DNA of 64,000 nucleotides from positions 23,159 through 87,158 of the IMG/VR virus record IMGVR_UViG_3300007541_000016. One strand, given 5' to 3'. Made by a program: the position numbers and the translations under genes. The DNA is from a virus. This document shows positions 1 through 11,800 of the stretch, piece by piece; the stretch's first letter is position 1, and every line of letters begins with the position of its first letter. Under the pieces are notes generated by a model. It ran no database searches and was not told the origin of the DNA. It was given only the letters and a program-made list of their open reading frames with translations.

Positions 1-6
1 CCAACT

Positions 7-2340
7 ATGGCGGAAGATTCCTATAGAAAAGGTCTAAGCAACGTATTTACAAATTTGTCTAATAATCCAAACGTTTCAACAAACGCAGCTGCCTTAGCAG
101 AAATGAACGCAATTGCAAGTAAATATAAATTAAGATTAACTATGTCAGAAGGAGAGGGGATACTTGGTTCTTACATTAATACCCTAACTGCATTAGGTTC
201 TTCTGTTGAGCAGTTTGATGATGTAGTTAATCAATTAAGAGGCTCAGGTATGGGCGAAATTGCAGATTCAATAGATAAACATTTAGCAGCATTTATTATT
301 GGATCGGAAAATGCAATTGACTTTACAAAGGCAGCTGGAGGAATGACAATAAGAGGTTTAAATGACTCCCAAAAAGCAAACATGATAGTAAAATATATGG
401 CGGAAGCAGCAGCACTTTATGGAGATACTATTGACGAAAAAAAGTTTGCTGCAACGCTAGCTGATTTAGGAATAACAAACATCAATGAAGCTGGAACATC
501 AAATATAGTTAATTTAGGAAAAAGAATTGGCTTTATGAAAACAGCTGGAGAAATGCTTGGCATAGAAGAAATGAGAAGATTTGGTATAGATCCGACGCTA
601 GTACAAAGAAGCCTATCTGGCAAAAGGGCATTAGAAGCTTTACATCAAGGAATCATGAGTGGGGCTGACATAGCCCTTAGTCAAATAAAGAATACAACAG
701 CGGATCAAATAGCCAAAGGCGAAGGCATAAGAACTCAATTTGAAGCGCTAGAAAGAAATTCTAAAGAGCTACAGGCAGCAGTTTCTTTGTCTGCAAATAG
801 CAGGTACGCAGGGTTGTCCATTCAAACAACTTATGGAAGATTGGTTCAATCTACTTTTGGTGCAATTTCTAGAGAACAGCTATTAATGAGAAAAGCCTCT
901 GACATAGACTCTTTCTTTTATAAAAGACAAAAAGGAATAATGCCAACAGACATAGTTAATGTGGCTGAAAGAATAGTAGAAGACTTTAAAGCAGATTTTG
1001 ATAATATACAGGGCTTTGTAAAATCCCAAATGCAAGACATGGGAAACCTTACAAGCGAAGCTCAAGCAAGAGAGCAATTAGCTAAATTCGATCTTGCCGC
1101 AAAGTACGAAAAGCGTATTCAAGAAGGTGTTGAAGAATTAAGAAGAGTAGGCTACTCAGGAATAGAAGATTTAGATTTAGCAGACGCTATAGCATACGCT
1201 GGTAGAATGAAAAAAGTTGGTAGAGCAAGTTTAGAAGATTTTGTAATGGGATCGGATCCAAGAGCTGAAGCTTTGATTCCCAGACTTTTTGCCGATGCAG
1301 ATCTCAGAAGAAGATATACAATTTTGGCAACTTCTAATGACTTTAAATCAAGCAAATCTTACAAGCTTCAACAAGTCATGGATAGAGCATTGGGCAGATT
1401 GGGTCCAAGCGCTAGAACAAGAATAGAGGAAGGATTAACTGATTCTGTTTCTATAATGAAATTTTTACGTAGAATAGGTGACAATCCTAACTCAATTAGA
1501 ACTGCAAAAAATGTTCCTGGAGCAACTGTTCAAGAGCTAGTTAACGGAATTATGAGTATAGATGATTTTAATAGATTAGTTGGAAAAAACATAAAGAACG
1601 TTGGAGCAAGTGCTATCGGATCCTTTGCGGATAAAGATTACGGTGTATTAAATTTAACTGGCGCAGGAAGAACCGCAAAAAGAAAATATCAAACAATTTA
1701 CGATGATATTAAGAGAATGTCAAATCAAGCTGAGTTAGACGAGTTTGAAAATGAAGTAAGATATGCAGATGGTATAATTGGCGATTTAAATACTCTATAT
1801 AACGCAAGGGCCAGGGGATTAGAGGGTAGATACATGACATCGTCTGGAGATATAGTTCTACCAAAATTGACAAGCAGTAGAGCCGGTATGGCTGGTGCTA
1901 CTCAGGCAATAGAAGGTCAAAAGTATAAAAGATTATCTTCTTTAATTGAAGACGGCACAATAAGAAACCTAATGCAAAAACCATACATGCAAGGCACCGC
2001 AATGGCAATAGCTGGCTTAGCTGCATTTGGTCTCATATATTCTGCAGCAAAAGACAGAACGCCAGAAGACATGCAGGGTCCTCCACTGCTGCCTGGAGGA
2101 AGTGCATACGAAACTGGGTATCCTGGAAATACTTTAAACCTTCCAATACCTCAAGATTTATTAGCTTCTAATCAAAATGGCGTTACATATAAGGTAAATG
2201 TTTCTGGCAATTCTGAAAACGCTAGAAGATTTAGTGAAGCAGCAAGATCAATGTCTTCAGGTTCTTCTTCTATAAATTACTATAATAATATTCCAAATTT
2301 GTCAAAAGATCCATATAAACAAATTGGAGAATCTTTTTAA
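7..2340 (+). CDS. Virion/tail-module protein, function unknown (possibly 5' partial)
   Basis: I do not recognise the family. From the ATG at 7 the product is 777 residues, but the frame is open to the left edge, so the true start may lie outside the window. It is mostly polar and helical, rich in Ala, Lys, Arg and Glu. There is one hydrophobic stretch near residues 663-680 (MAIAGLAAFGLIYSAA), followed by a Pro/Gly-rich and then Ser/Asn-rich tail. It sits directly upstream of the baseplate genes, so it is probably a tail or internal virion protein, for example the end of a tape-measure-like protein; this is inferred from position only. No in-frame CGG codon. Confidence 0.6.
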   Translation: MAEDSYRKGLSNVFTNLSNNPNVSTNAAALAEMNAIASKYKLRLTMSEGEGILGSYINTLTALGSSVEQFDDVVNQLRGSGMGEIADSIDKHLAAFIIGSENAIDFTKAAGGMTIRGLNDSQKANMIVKYMAEAAALYGDTIDEKKFAATLADLGITNINEAGTSNIVNLGKRIGFMKTAGEMLGIEEMRRFGIDPTLVQRSLSGKRALEALHQGIMSGADIALSQIKNTTADQIAKGEGIRTQFEALERNSKELQAAVSLSANSRYAGLSIQTTYGRLVQSTFGAISREQLLMRKASDIDSFFYKRQKGIMPTDIVNVAERIVEDFKADFDNIQGFVKSQMQDMGNLTSEAQAREQLAKFDLAAKYEKRIQEGVEELRRVGYSGIEDLDLADAIAYAGRMKKVGRASLEDFVMGSDPRAEALIPRLFADADLRRRYTILATSNDFKSSKSYKLQQVMDRALGRLGPSARTRIEEGLTDSVSIMKFLRRIGDNPNSIRTAKNVPGATVQELVNGIMSIDDFNRLVGKNIKNVGASAIGSFADKDYGVLNLTGAGRTAKRKYQTIYDDIKRMSNQAELDEFENEVRYADGIIGDLNTLYNARARGLEGRYMTSSGDIVLPKLTSSRAGMAGATQAIEGQKYKRLSSLIEDGTIRNLMQKPYMQGTAMAIAGLAAFGLIYSAAKDRTPEDMQGPPLLPGGSAYETGYPGNTLNLPIPQDLLASNQNGVTYKVNVSGNSENARRFSEAARSMSSGSSSINYYNNIPNLSKDPYKQIGESF

Positions 2341-2349
2341 GGACCTTAA

Positions 2350-2817
2350 ATGCGCGATATAATTTCTCAAAATAGAGAGCTTTCCAACGCCGGAAAGACG
2401 CCCAAGGATACTAGCCCAAGAGTAGAAAAGGCAAACCAAGATTCTGGTTCGGTATCATCTTCAAAAAATCCGAATAGTAATATTAATGAAAACAAAAGAA
2501 AGATATCAAACTCTGCCCGTAATGCAGTAATAACTTCCGGCAGACCCTCTTTTGAGGGGTATATGAATTCTTCATCTGCTCATATATCGGTAAATGGATC
2601 TGGTTATTCAAATAGATCAGTACAAAAAGCTAGATATAAAGAAAATAATACTCAAAAATTTATTGAAAATAAAAGTAATTTACTCTCAGCATTAAAAACC
2701 AATAGTTCTTCTGGTATAATAAATAGGCATTCTGAGTTTAATTCGAGTGGAGTATTTTCAGAAGGTTCTTCAAGTCAAAGAATTTCAAACATACTAAATA
2801 ATAATAGTTTAATTTAA
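2350..2817 (+). CDS. Ser/Asn-rich, probably disordered tail-module protein
   Basis: A 155-residue product with no recognised family. It is dominated by Ser, Asn, Lys and Arg with no hydrophobic core, which suggests a disordered linker, chaperone or assembly factor. The start ATG follows an AAGGA ribosome site just after the stop of the upstream gene, and the stop is 8 bases before the next ATG, so it is part of the tail operon. Nothing in the sequence gives a function. Confidence 0.6.
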   Translation: MRDIISQNRELSNAGKTPKDTSPRVEKANQDSGSVSSSKNPNSNINENKRKISNSARNAVITSGRPSFEGYMNSSSAHISVNGSGYSNRSVQKARYKENNTQKFIENKSNLLSALKTNSSSGIINRHSEFNSSGVFSEGSSSQRISNILNNNSLI

Positions 2818-2825
2818 AGGTATAT

Positions 2826-5800
2826 ATGGCTAATAATGAAAGAGTAACAGAAACAGAAGCTACAAGTTACCTTCAGAATTTCTTTGCGAGCTTACAATTT
2901 AAGACAAAAATTGATGTTGATGGCGAAGAAAAAATTATAGACGGTTACGAAATTACATTAGGTAAAACTCTATACGATTATCTTTCATTGAATCATACCA
3001 TCCCATCAAACATTGTTGGTTTGAAGATGGCGGATTTTTACAGTAGACCGCTCCTAGACGCAAGAAAATCATTAATTAGCACGGATGCAACAAGGGATAT
3101 ATTTTTTACAAATACAAATCCAACTACTGAAGAAGGAAGAAACATTGCCAACACAGGCCTTTATTATAACAGTAAAACAAAAAGGTTTACATACTATCAA
3201 AGTAGCGGAGATAAGCAACATAGATTAAATACCGAAAATATAATAGATCCAATAGACTTTTTTGAAATAATATCGCCACACGATCTTGATTTTACCAAGA
3301 GTCAGGATATAGAAAAGTTTAATTATTTACATAGTAGAGTTACACAAAATGGTTTAATGAGAATTTTATTTTTTAAACCACAAATACAAAAATTTGCCCA
3401 AAAAAGATATGTCAATAAAGACGCACTTCAAAAGTCTGCACTAAACGCATTAGATCCATCTGGTTCAGACCTAGAGTGGATCAATATGCTCTTAGAAGCA
3501 TATAACATCTTAATTAAAGATCCAATTTTAACATATCAGATATATCAGTTTATGCCAAACCTGGCAAAGTTTTTGTTTGATGCAATAGCAGCTACAGCAG
3601 ACTACTCAAATGATGGAATGGGCGGAGATACTAGTGACCCATTAAATGATCCAGTTCAAATAGCCCTAAGAATGTTTAGATCTTTTGGTCTAGATAAAGA
3701 TGGAGAGCCGGTATTCCAACCAGCTTGGACATTAATTAACACTGGAATAAGAATACAGAAAGCTTTAGAGCAGTTTCCGTTTAGAGCAAATATACCACCT
3801 AGAACTCCAGATATATTTCACCTGAGGATAGGTGCTTCAAACTTTTATGTGCCACCAGTATCTATTAATGTTGATACCAACTTTAGAACTGGAAGCCTTA
3901 CTGGTGGAGCAATCAGGCAAAAAAATACTCCAAAATTCAATACAGGATACAAAGATACTACAATTTCATTGAGATTGTATTTTCCAAACTATGAAGAAAT
4001 ATGGGGAATATCAATAGTTGATGGTACAAAAATAGATCTTACACAAGGAGATCAGTTTAAGGTAGATTTTAGTACTGATTCAGAAGATAGGATAGACAAA
4101 TTCCTTTCTTCATTAAGAGGACTTGTGGCTATGTTTAAGTCTTCTCCAATTATTCCGATTAAAAACGACTACCTAAATAGGGTTCATGGAATCACTGGCG
4201 TAAGCTTAGCGAATATGTCCATGTCTACTATACCAAGTTTCCCATTCTGTCTTGTTGTAGATTTAGAAATGAAAGCATTTAACCATAAGCCATTTCTGCC
4301 GATGATAAAAGACTTTAATCAGGCAGTTCATTGGGGTAAATACAGACACTACATGGGAAGAGCAGCTTCTGTTCTAGACAAATATATCAATAATAAATTC
4401 TTGGTTAATTCAGTCGTTGACATGGAGCCGGAAGGGTATAAAGATGTAACACTGCCAAACACAAGCAATCAAGAATCCAGCAACCCAGTAGCGTCAACTA
4501 CTGATAATGTTGAATCTGAAAAAACTACAGCTGATACATCTATAGATGAAAGTACGTTTTCAACTGTTTCTGTAGATCCATACAACGATTGGAAAAATGG
4601 AAACAATATTGAAATCTACATGCCAGAAAGAGTGCAGAGTAAAATATTCAGTCCAGATACATCAACGTTTAGAAGTGCGCAAGAAAAAATTTTAACAGAC
4701 ACCAGTAGGGGAATGTGGAACTCGTTACTGTACGTAATGGGAATAGACGTCAATGAATCAGCTGGCTATGGAAGAACTTTAGACAGTGTTGTCAATACAA
4801 CTCTTGACAAAGTATTTAATCCGAGTTTAAAAAGAAAGGTTACTACAGCGCTTGATTTACTTTTGGCTGGTAGGGGTTCAGAAGGAATAAATGAAAAAGT
4901 TTACGATTACTTAGCTAACGTATATATATTAAATAATCCAACAATATTTAATATTCCCGGAGGAATTGAGTACATTCTAAGAAGATCAACAGAAGCACCT
5001 TCTAATGACTATAATGACTTTAAGCTCCCCAGCATGCCAAGGGACACCACCACTGGAGAAAATAAACAAGGTGTTACATTAGTAGAGGTTAGAGCATACT
5101 TAGAAAATCAATCAAATGGTGAGTCTGGTTTATTAAATCTTTTAATAGAAGAAATTGTTCAAGAAAAGTTAAATGACAAATCATTGAAATTATCTGAAGA
5201 GGAAGCAAGAATTCAGGCAAAAGAAGACTTGGTTGATTCATTTAATAAAACTCTTTATGAAAGATTCTTTATAGCAGGACCCATAAAAGACTACATCGAC
5301 GCTGCCCAGGCAAAAGAGGGTTCTATTTCATTTAATGAATGGGAAGTTCCCATGATAAAAGTTGATTTAAATCCAAAAAATGTCATAGTTGATGGAATAA
5401 GTTTAACCATGGGCAATAACTTGGTTCCACTTCAAGTGCAGATGCAAGACGAGCCAACTTATCAACACATTGGCGGAAAAGATACATACGTAAGTATGTC
5501 TTTGACTATTTTTGGCGAAGAAGAATTAATAAAAATTAGAAATATATTTGAGCACATAAGTGGCCTTGCAAGACTAGAGCACGCAGCCGGGGTTATAGGT
5601 TTTCTTGGAATAAAGAATATTATATCCGCACTAGCTGGAGTAAAGTACGTATTGCCATTGAGATATAATGTTGATACAATACCTAATTTTCCTCATGTAT
5701 ATAAAGTTCAACTAACACTAGTTGACTTTGATATATTCCAGCAAAAGAGAGAAAAACTTTCCAGCATTCAACAGCAGAAATTTATTGAAGAGTTTGCTAC

Positions 5801-8800
5801 GAAGAAGAATCCATTTTTAAGATTAAAACAATTATGGGGTATGTTTAATGGTTATCCAGATCTTCCATTAGAAGTTTACGATAAAGATGGAAACGTAGTT
5901 GGATGTCTTGATCCAGACTACTATTTTAGAAGTTTTGAAATGTTGGACAGAGATGTCGTTAATAATCAATCAATCCAAGAAGCAGCCAGATTAACCGCTT
6001 CATTTAGCTCAGAAAAAAACGACACTCGCAGTGAAGCGGAAAGATTAAAACAAGACGAAAATTATGTAAATGAAATAGTAAAATATTTACAGTCAGATCA
6101 AATAGAAGAGTTGACAGTTTGGGCCGAATCAAATCAGCTTAGTCCCAGTCAATTATATTCTTTAATACAAAAAACAATCAAAAAGTATAGCAGTCTTAGC
6201 GAATCTCTATTATTAGATTATGTTAGCTCTTTAACTTTTGAGGATAAAATATATATATTTACAGATACTAATTTCTCGGTTCCAATGGGACAATTCCAGG
6301 TTGGGGAAATAACTTCTGGAACAAGAGAAAAGTTAGAAAAAACTCTTCAAGAGGTTTTAAATCAAACTAAAGAAGACGACAAATATATCAGTATCAATCC
6401 AGATAATTTAACAGAAGGTATAGACAATCTAGACAACGAAGAACTATTAGAGTATTTCCATGGCATGGTATACGCAATACCGGCGTTAGAAGAAGGATAT
6501 TCAGATAAAGTTCCAGCTATGATGCAGACTGCAGCGGGATATAATTTTGGATACCTAGATAGACAAGATGGCAGGTTCTATCTTCAGAATAATGATTTTA
6601 ATGTTAAAAAATCAAAAGATGATAAAAACAATCAAAAAAATAATGTTCACTTTACAAAAGTAGCAGATACACAAACGCCAGACAATCAAGCAACCAACGC
6701 ACACATGGCAGAAGTGGGAACTAAAGCATTAGCCGAGTATCAATATGCCTATTCCTCTGGTGGAAGAGAAGCAGAATCAATAGGTCCAAATAAGGGTGAT
6801 CAATTTTCCGTAACAAAGCATTGGGAAAAAATGTTATCGGATACATCTTATAGAGATATATCGGGAAGAATGATTCGAGCATATCCAACCTACATGTTAT
6901 GGCTAATAGATGAAGGTGGAATGTTTTTCGGCACAAAAGTCTTTGACAATTTTTATGGCCTACAATCTATAATAGATTTTTCTATAGTTCAGTCAGAAGA
7001 TATATTAGGCGATACTCTTATATTTAGAGTCTCTAATATGTATTCTAAATTAAATAGACCAGAAACAAGTAGAATATTTGAGCCAGGTGCTACGTCTGAT
7101 CCTTCAACATTTAATATGACTGAAGGAATTGGTAGAATAATAGACACACTGCTCAATAGATCAAGAAATTTTAAAGCTCATTTTGACAATAAATATGTTG
7201 TAGACATAGAAAACATAAGACTAAAGCCTGGAGTTAGAGTTCACTTAAGAGGTGGTTATGGGTCAAATCCAAATTCACTTCAAACACTATTTAACGGAAT
7301 GATTACCAATGTTGAAATGGGAGAAATAGTTACCGTAACCTGCCAATCAGACGCCATAGAACTTAGTCCAATAATAAATTCTGCAAACAAAAAAGGCGAT
7401 AGCGGAAAGATAGATGGTGGAATAAATACTGGAATGTTTTTGTCGGAACCTAGAGACTTAATGGTTAAGCTTCTTTCTATGGGAACTTCAAGGTTTAGAG
7501 AAGCTTTTGCCCATGCAACTAGGGGTACTGTTTTCTCTGAAAATAAATTTGGAATCAGGCACTTTGGTTCCATATTGTACGAGCCACTTAACGAAGTAGA
7601 GGCTCAAAAAAACAAAGCAGTAAGAGACTCGTTTAAAAACGCAATAGATGCAGTTAGTGACGATTCATTTGGTGTCTCTAGTTTAATAAAAGGCGCATGG
7701 AATAACACTCTTGGAAGTTATAATGGAGTGGATCTTGCAATCACTGGCGCTGCAGCTGCAGCTGGAGCTGCTACTGGTGGATTAGGCGCAGGAATGCTGG
7801 CTGGTGCTGCTGGCGGATTTTTAAGAAATCCTATGGTTGGACACATGAGAACACTTATGGCTAATCTTTCTACCCAAAGAGATTATGAAATCTTTAAGAG
7901 AAATATATATCCAGGTAATGGACTTGGTGTTTCTCAATTCCTCGGTGGAGACCTTGATTCTGGATGGTCTACAGCTGCAACTGCAAGTCTTGATGAGTAC
8001 GATAAATTAGGCGAAGAAAGAAAGTCTTACTTGAGAAGACTAGGAGACGCTTCGTGGGATTTTGCAATACAAAGAAATAATCCTTTAGTTTCAGCTATAG
8101 CACAAACAAATAATAATAATATTTACAATAGCAGTAATGCCGTAGGGTCTGCTCAGGCCCTATCTGTAGCTGCAGCAGCTGCCGGAGTCGGATTAATTGC
8201 AGTGGGAATGCCCGTAGTTGGAAGCGCAATGTTGGGATCTGGATTACTAGGCGCAGTAAATGGAAGATCAACTGCAGCAATATTTGAAACAATGGGATTA
8301 CTGTCTTCGTTGGACGACGATCTTCCTGGCTTTGATGAAGTCTCCTTTAGAGCACAAACCTACATGAGATCAGTATGGGACATGTTTCAGATGTGCGCTA
8401 GACTTCTTCCAAACTATATAGTTGCAATTAGACCGTTTGAAGATAGATCTACAGTATTTTTTGGTAAACCACATTGGCTCTATACTTCGGGCGTTGTTCC
8501 TGTTTCGACCGGTTTCCTAAGTGAGGAGTCGGCAATAAGAGCTGGCAAAAAATATAACGGACCAAAGGTTCTTGACAAAGATTCAGAGCTAGTAGAACTA
8601 TTGGACATAATTAACAAAGGTTCTAGCCCGATGGCGGATGCAACTGCGTTTACTCAAAACTTTGAACCACTCAACGCTGCAAAACAACAGCAAGAGTTTA
8701 TGTACTCTGGACAGTATGAATACGCCCCACTTGAGTATATAAAGAATCCAAAAACAGGAAACTATGAAAATAAATTAATTAACTTTCAAGATCCAAGAAG

Positions 8801-11800
8801 AATGTTTTATTATGATGAGTCACAAAAAAGAATAGCAGCTAGATTACCTTTAAACAAAGGTACAGTGTCTGTTGGTTTCCACCTTCCATTTGGAAAGCCT
8901 GGCTTAACAGAAATTGATATAACAGAAATGTCAAGTGGCCATAGGCAAATACCGCAACTTCCATTTAGATATCAATTTCCATATTTTACAGATAGAAAAA
9001 CTGGCTCGTTTGATGGAATCCATAGTAAATATATTTTTAATTCTAATATGGAATCACTTATCTCTTGGGATGTCGATGAATTTGTCCATATCAAAGAGGG
9101 TAAGGAAGTTGATTATTCGGGCGAAAAGACAAAAACCAACTGGACTGGTGGACAAAACTATTTCAATCTATTAGCCGCAGAGTTTAAAGTTCTATCGCAA
9201 AATTCTTCTGGATTAATAACTCCGTCAAGTGATGAGTTTTCCAATGGAAAAGAACAAACTTCATTTACTCAAAATTTATCAGCTTTTCATTTTACTTCTA
9301 GTCTACTAACACAAAATAGCGAACTTGCATCATACGGAAACATACTTCTTAATACAGCTTTTATGGACGCAAATAGTACAGACGCAAATTTCAAATTTGT
9401 TGTAATGCCGTTCCCTTCGTGGGATAACATGAAAGGGGCTACGCAAACTGAATTTGAAAGTGTAGATGCTGCTGATCCTAGCGAGTTTTATGGAGGAAAA
9501 ATAACACCAACAAATGATGATTCAAACAATAAAACTTTTGAAATAGCTAGCAATTTTGAATTTAAACAAAGCCTAAGAAATAATCTTGTATCTAGAGAAA
9601 AAAAGATATACTCAGAATGGGGTATGCCAGAAACAGCAGAAGATGAGCAGTTCTACGTTGCAATGAAGTGGCCATATAAGCCAGAGTGGTTTGATGACAT
9701 AAACCTAAAAATGGGTTATGCAAATCAATATGGCAATACCGAAACAGGCCTATTGCCCCCTGGTGCTAATAAAGATGACGTCAATACTTGGGGCCTTTAT
9801 GGATCTGCGCAAGACTATAAAAATAGAAAAGTTTTAATATATAGCCCAACAACAAATACGGCTGTATGCTGCAGGCCAGCATACTTCCTATGGGGTAATC
9901 AAAAAGATCAAATATTTAATGATAAAAATATAAATAGCGTAGACGTAAATGCCCTCGATATAAATAACGGCAATCCGTACATAGACGCAGTTGTATCTCC
10001 CGATGCTGCGTATCATTTGGGCATACTAAACACATATGGGGTTGTGGATTACGAAAGTAGCGATTATGCAAACTACGGTTTTGAAATGGGCCAGCTAACA
10101 AATAATCAAATAAGAAATACCGTTCTTAAAGCTATGGCAAAATTAGTTTATGGTGACGCTGACTACGATTTTTATTCAGATGATAAAACATCGGAATTAA
10201 ACAAGTTTTTAGGCACTTCCGTAGTTCCGTACGCAAGGTCCTGTTACTTTACGTTTGTTGAAGATGATTTTCCTCTTGGTGTTATACCTGCAACTCACAT
10301 AAAATCAAAACTATACAATTACGAACAAACAAATGATAATCAAACAAAATGGAACGCAGAAGAAAATTATATTATTGGATTTGGAAGTCCAAAAGATGGC
10401 GAATTATCAGCTCTGTATAACGGCGGAAACGATGCAGGACTATTTACAGATTTTCAAAAACCAAATTCTAATGAAACATACAGATCATTTGGCTATTTAG
10501 CAGATGTACTAAAAGATCCAAGTATTATAAAATCAAATGACGCAATTGTTAAAAATATATTTGCTCCCAAAGAAAGCATATACTTTGCAAACGCACAAGA
10601 AGCAGCAGCCGATGCAATAATTGGCGGAAACTGGATTGGTTGGTACGAATCTGTATTAAATGGCGAACTTAATAAAATTAGTAAAGATGAACTGTACAAG
10701 GTTTTAGATGGGGAAGTTGACACTTTTAAAGATAACGACTCAAAAAACAGTGGAAGAGTAACATTTAAAGATGTATTTGATCAATCAGATTTGACTATTG
10801 CCATAGAAGCTAGACGTAATTATGACGAAGATTATGATCCAAATGTAAAAGTCATAGCTGGAAATGGAAGAACATTAGCAGAAGCTAGAGAAATTTGGGA
10901 TTTCTTCAGAGTCAATTTCCACGACGAAAGAATGGTAAAAGCTCTATTTTACGAAGCCTATGCACTAGATCCAGATGATGAAGAGCCTCTTCCAGATTTT
11001 ATTATTGATTTGATTATGAATAATGAAAAGAGCTTGGAAGAAACAAATATATTCCAAAGATACACAGAAAAACAAATTGCAGTTCCAAAAAGAGGAACTG
11101 TAACTCAAACTGGAGTAGACGCTTCTGAAAATTTTGAAATTCTTTTAGGAGAAGAATTTATAGATGGCACAAGAACTTATCGAGTTCCTAAAAGCGGTAC
11201 CCAAGAAGTAAACAATGAAAATGCAGCAAAGCTGACAAAAGAGGCCATTCAGTTCAGCGCAGAAAAATTCTTAGATTACGAAGCTTCATATGATCCAGAA
11301 ACCGGCGCTATTAGGAAGGGTGAAGTTCCTGGTTTATTTCAAGATCTCGATTATGCAATAGTAAGCAAGTATGCAAATCTTTCTGGTTTGATTAGATTCT
11401 TGATAGAAACACCAGTTAAAACGGACGAAGACATCAATGAAGTTACAAACCCAATAACTAAAAATCTTATTTCCTTAAGAGCTCAGCTTGGTATTAAGAA
11501 CCAAATGACAGACAAAGAACGAAAAGAAATCTTATCAAAAATTAATACCCCAAGAAAACTATACCTTTTTATAGTTGGTTGGTTTAGACAGGTTTTGTGG
11601 TCAGATTCATACAATAGAGCTTGGCTAGTTTTAGTTCCAAATAGAAGACTTCAACATTATTCTAGCAATCCTTTACTTTTTGGAAGCATTGGAAATGGTG
11701 GCTTAAAGAGGTCCGATGGCAAATGGGACTTCTCTCCAGTATATAAAGCATGGCAAGCTTTCGTTGATCCAAATTCCTCATACGCAAAGAAGCCAGAGCA

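Noticed and set aside
8935-9174. Small frames on either strand inside the giant tail genes
   Set aside because: They are overlaps in other frames without ribosome sites or family-like sequence.
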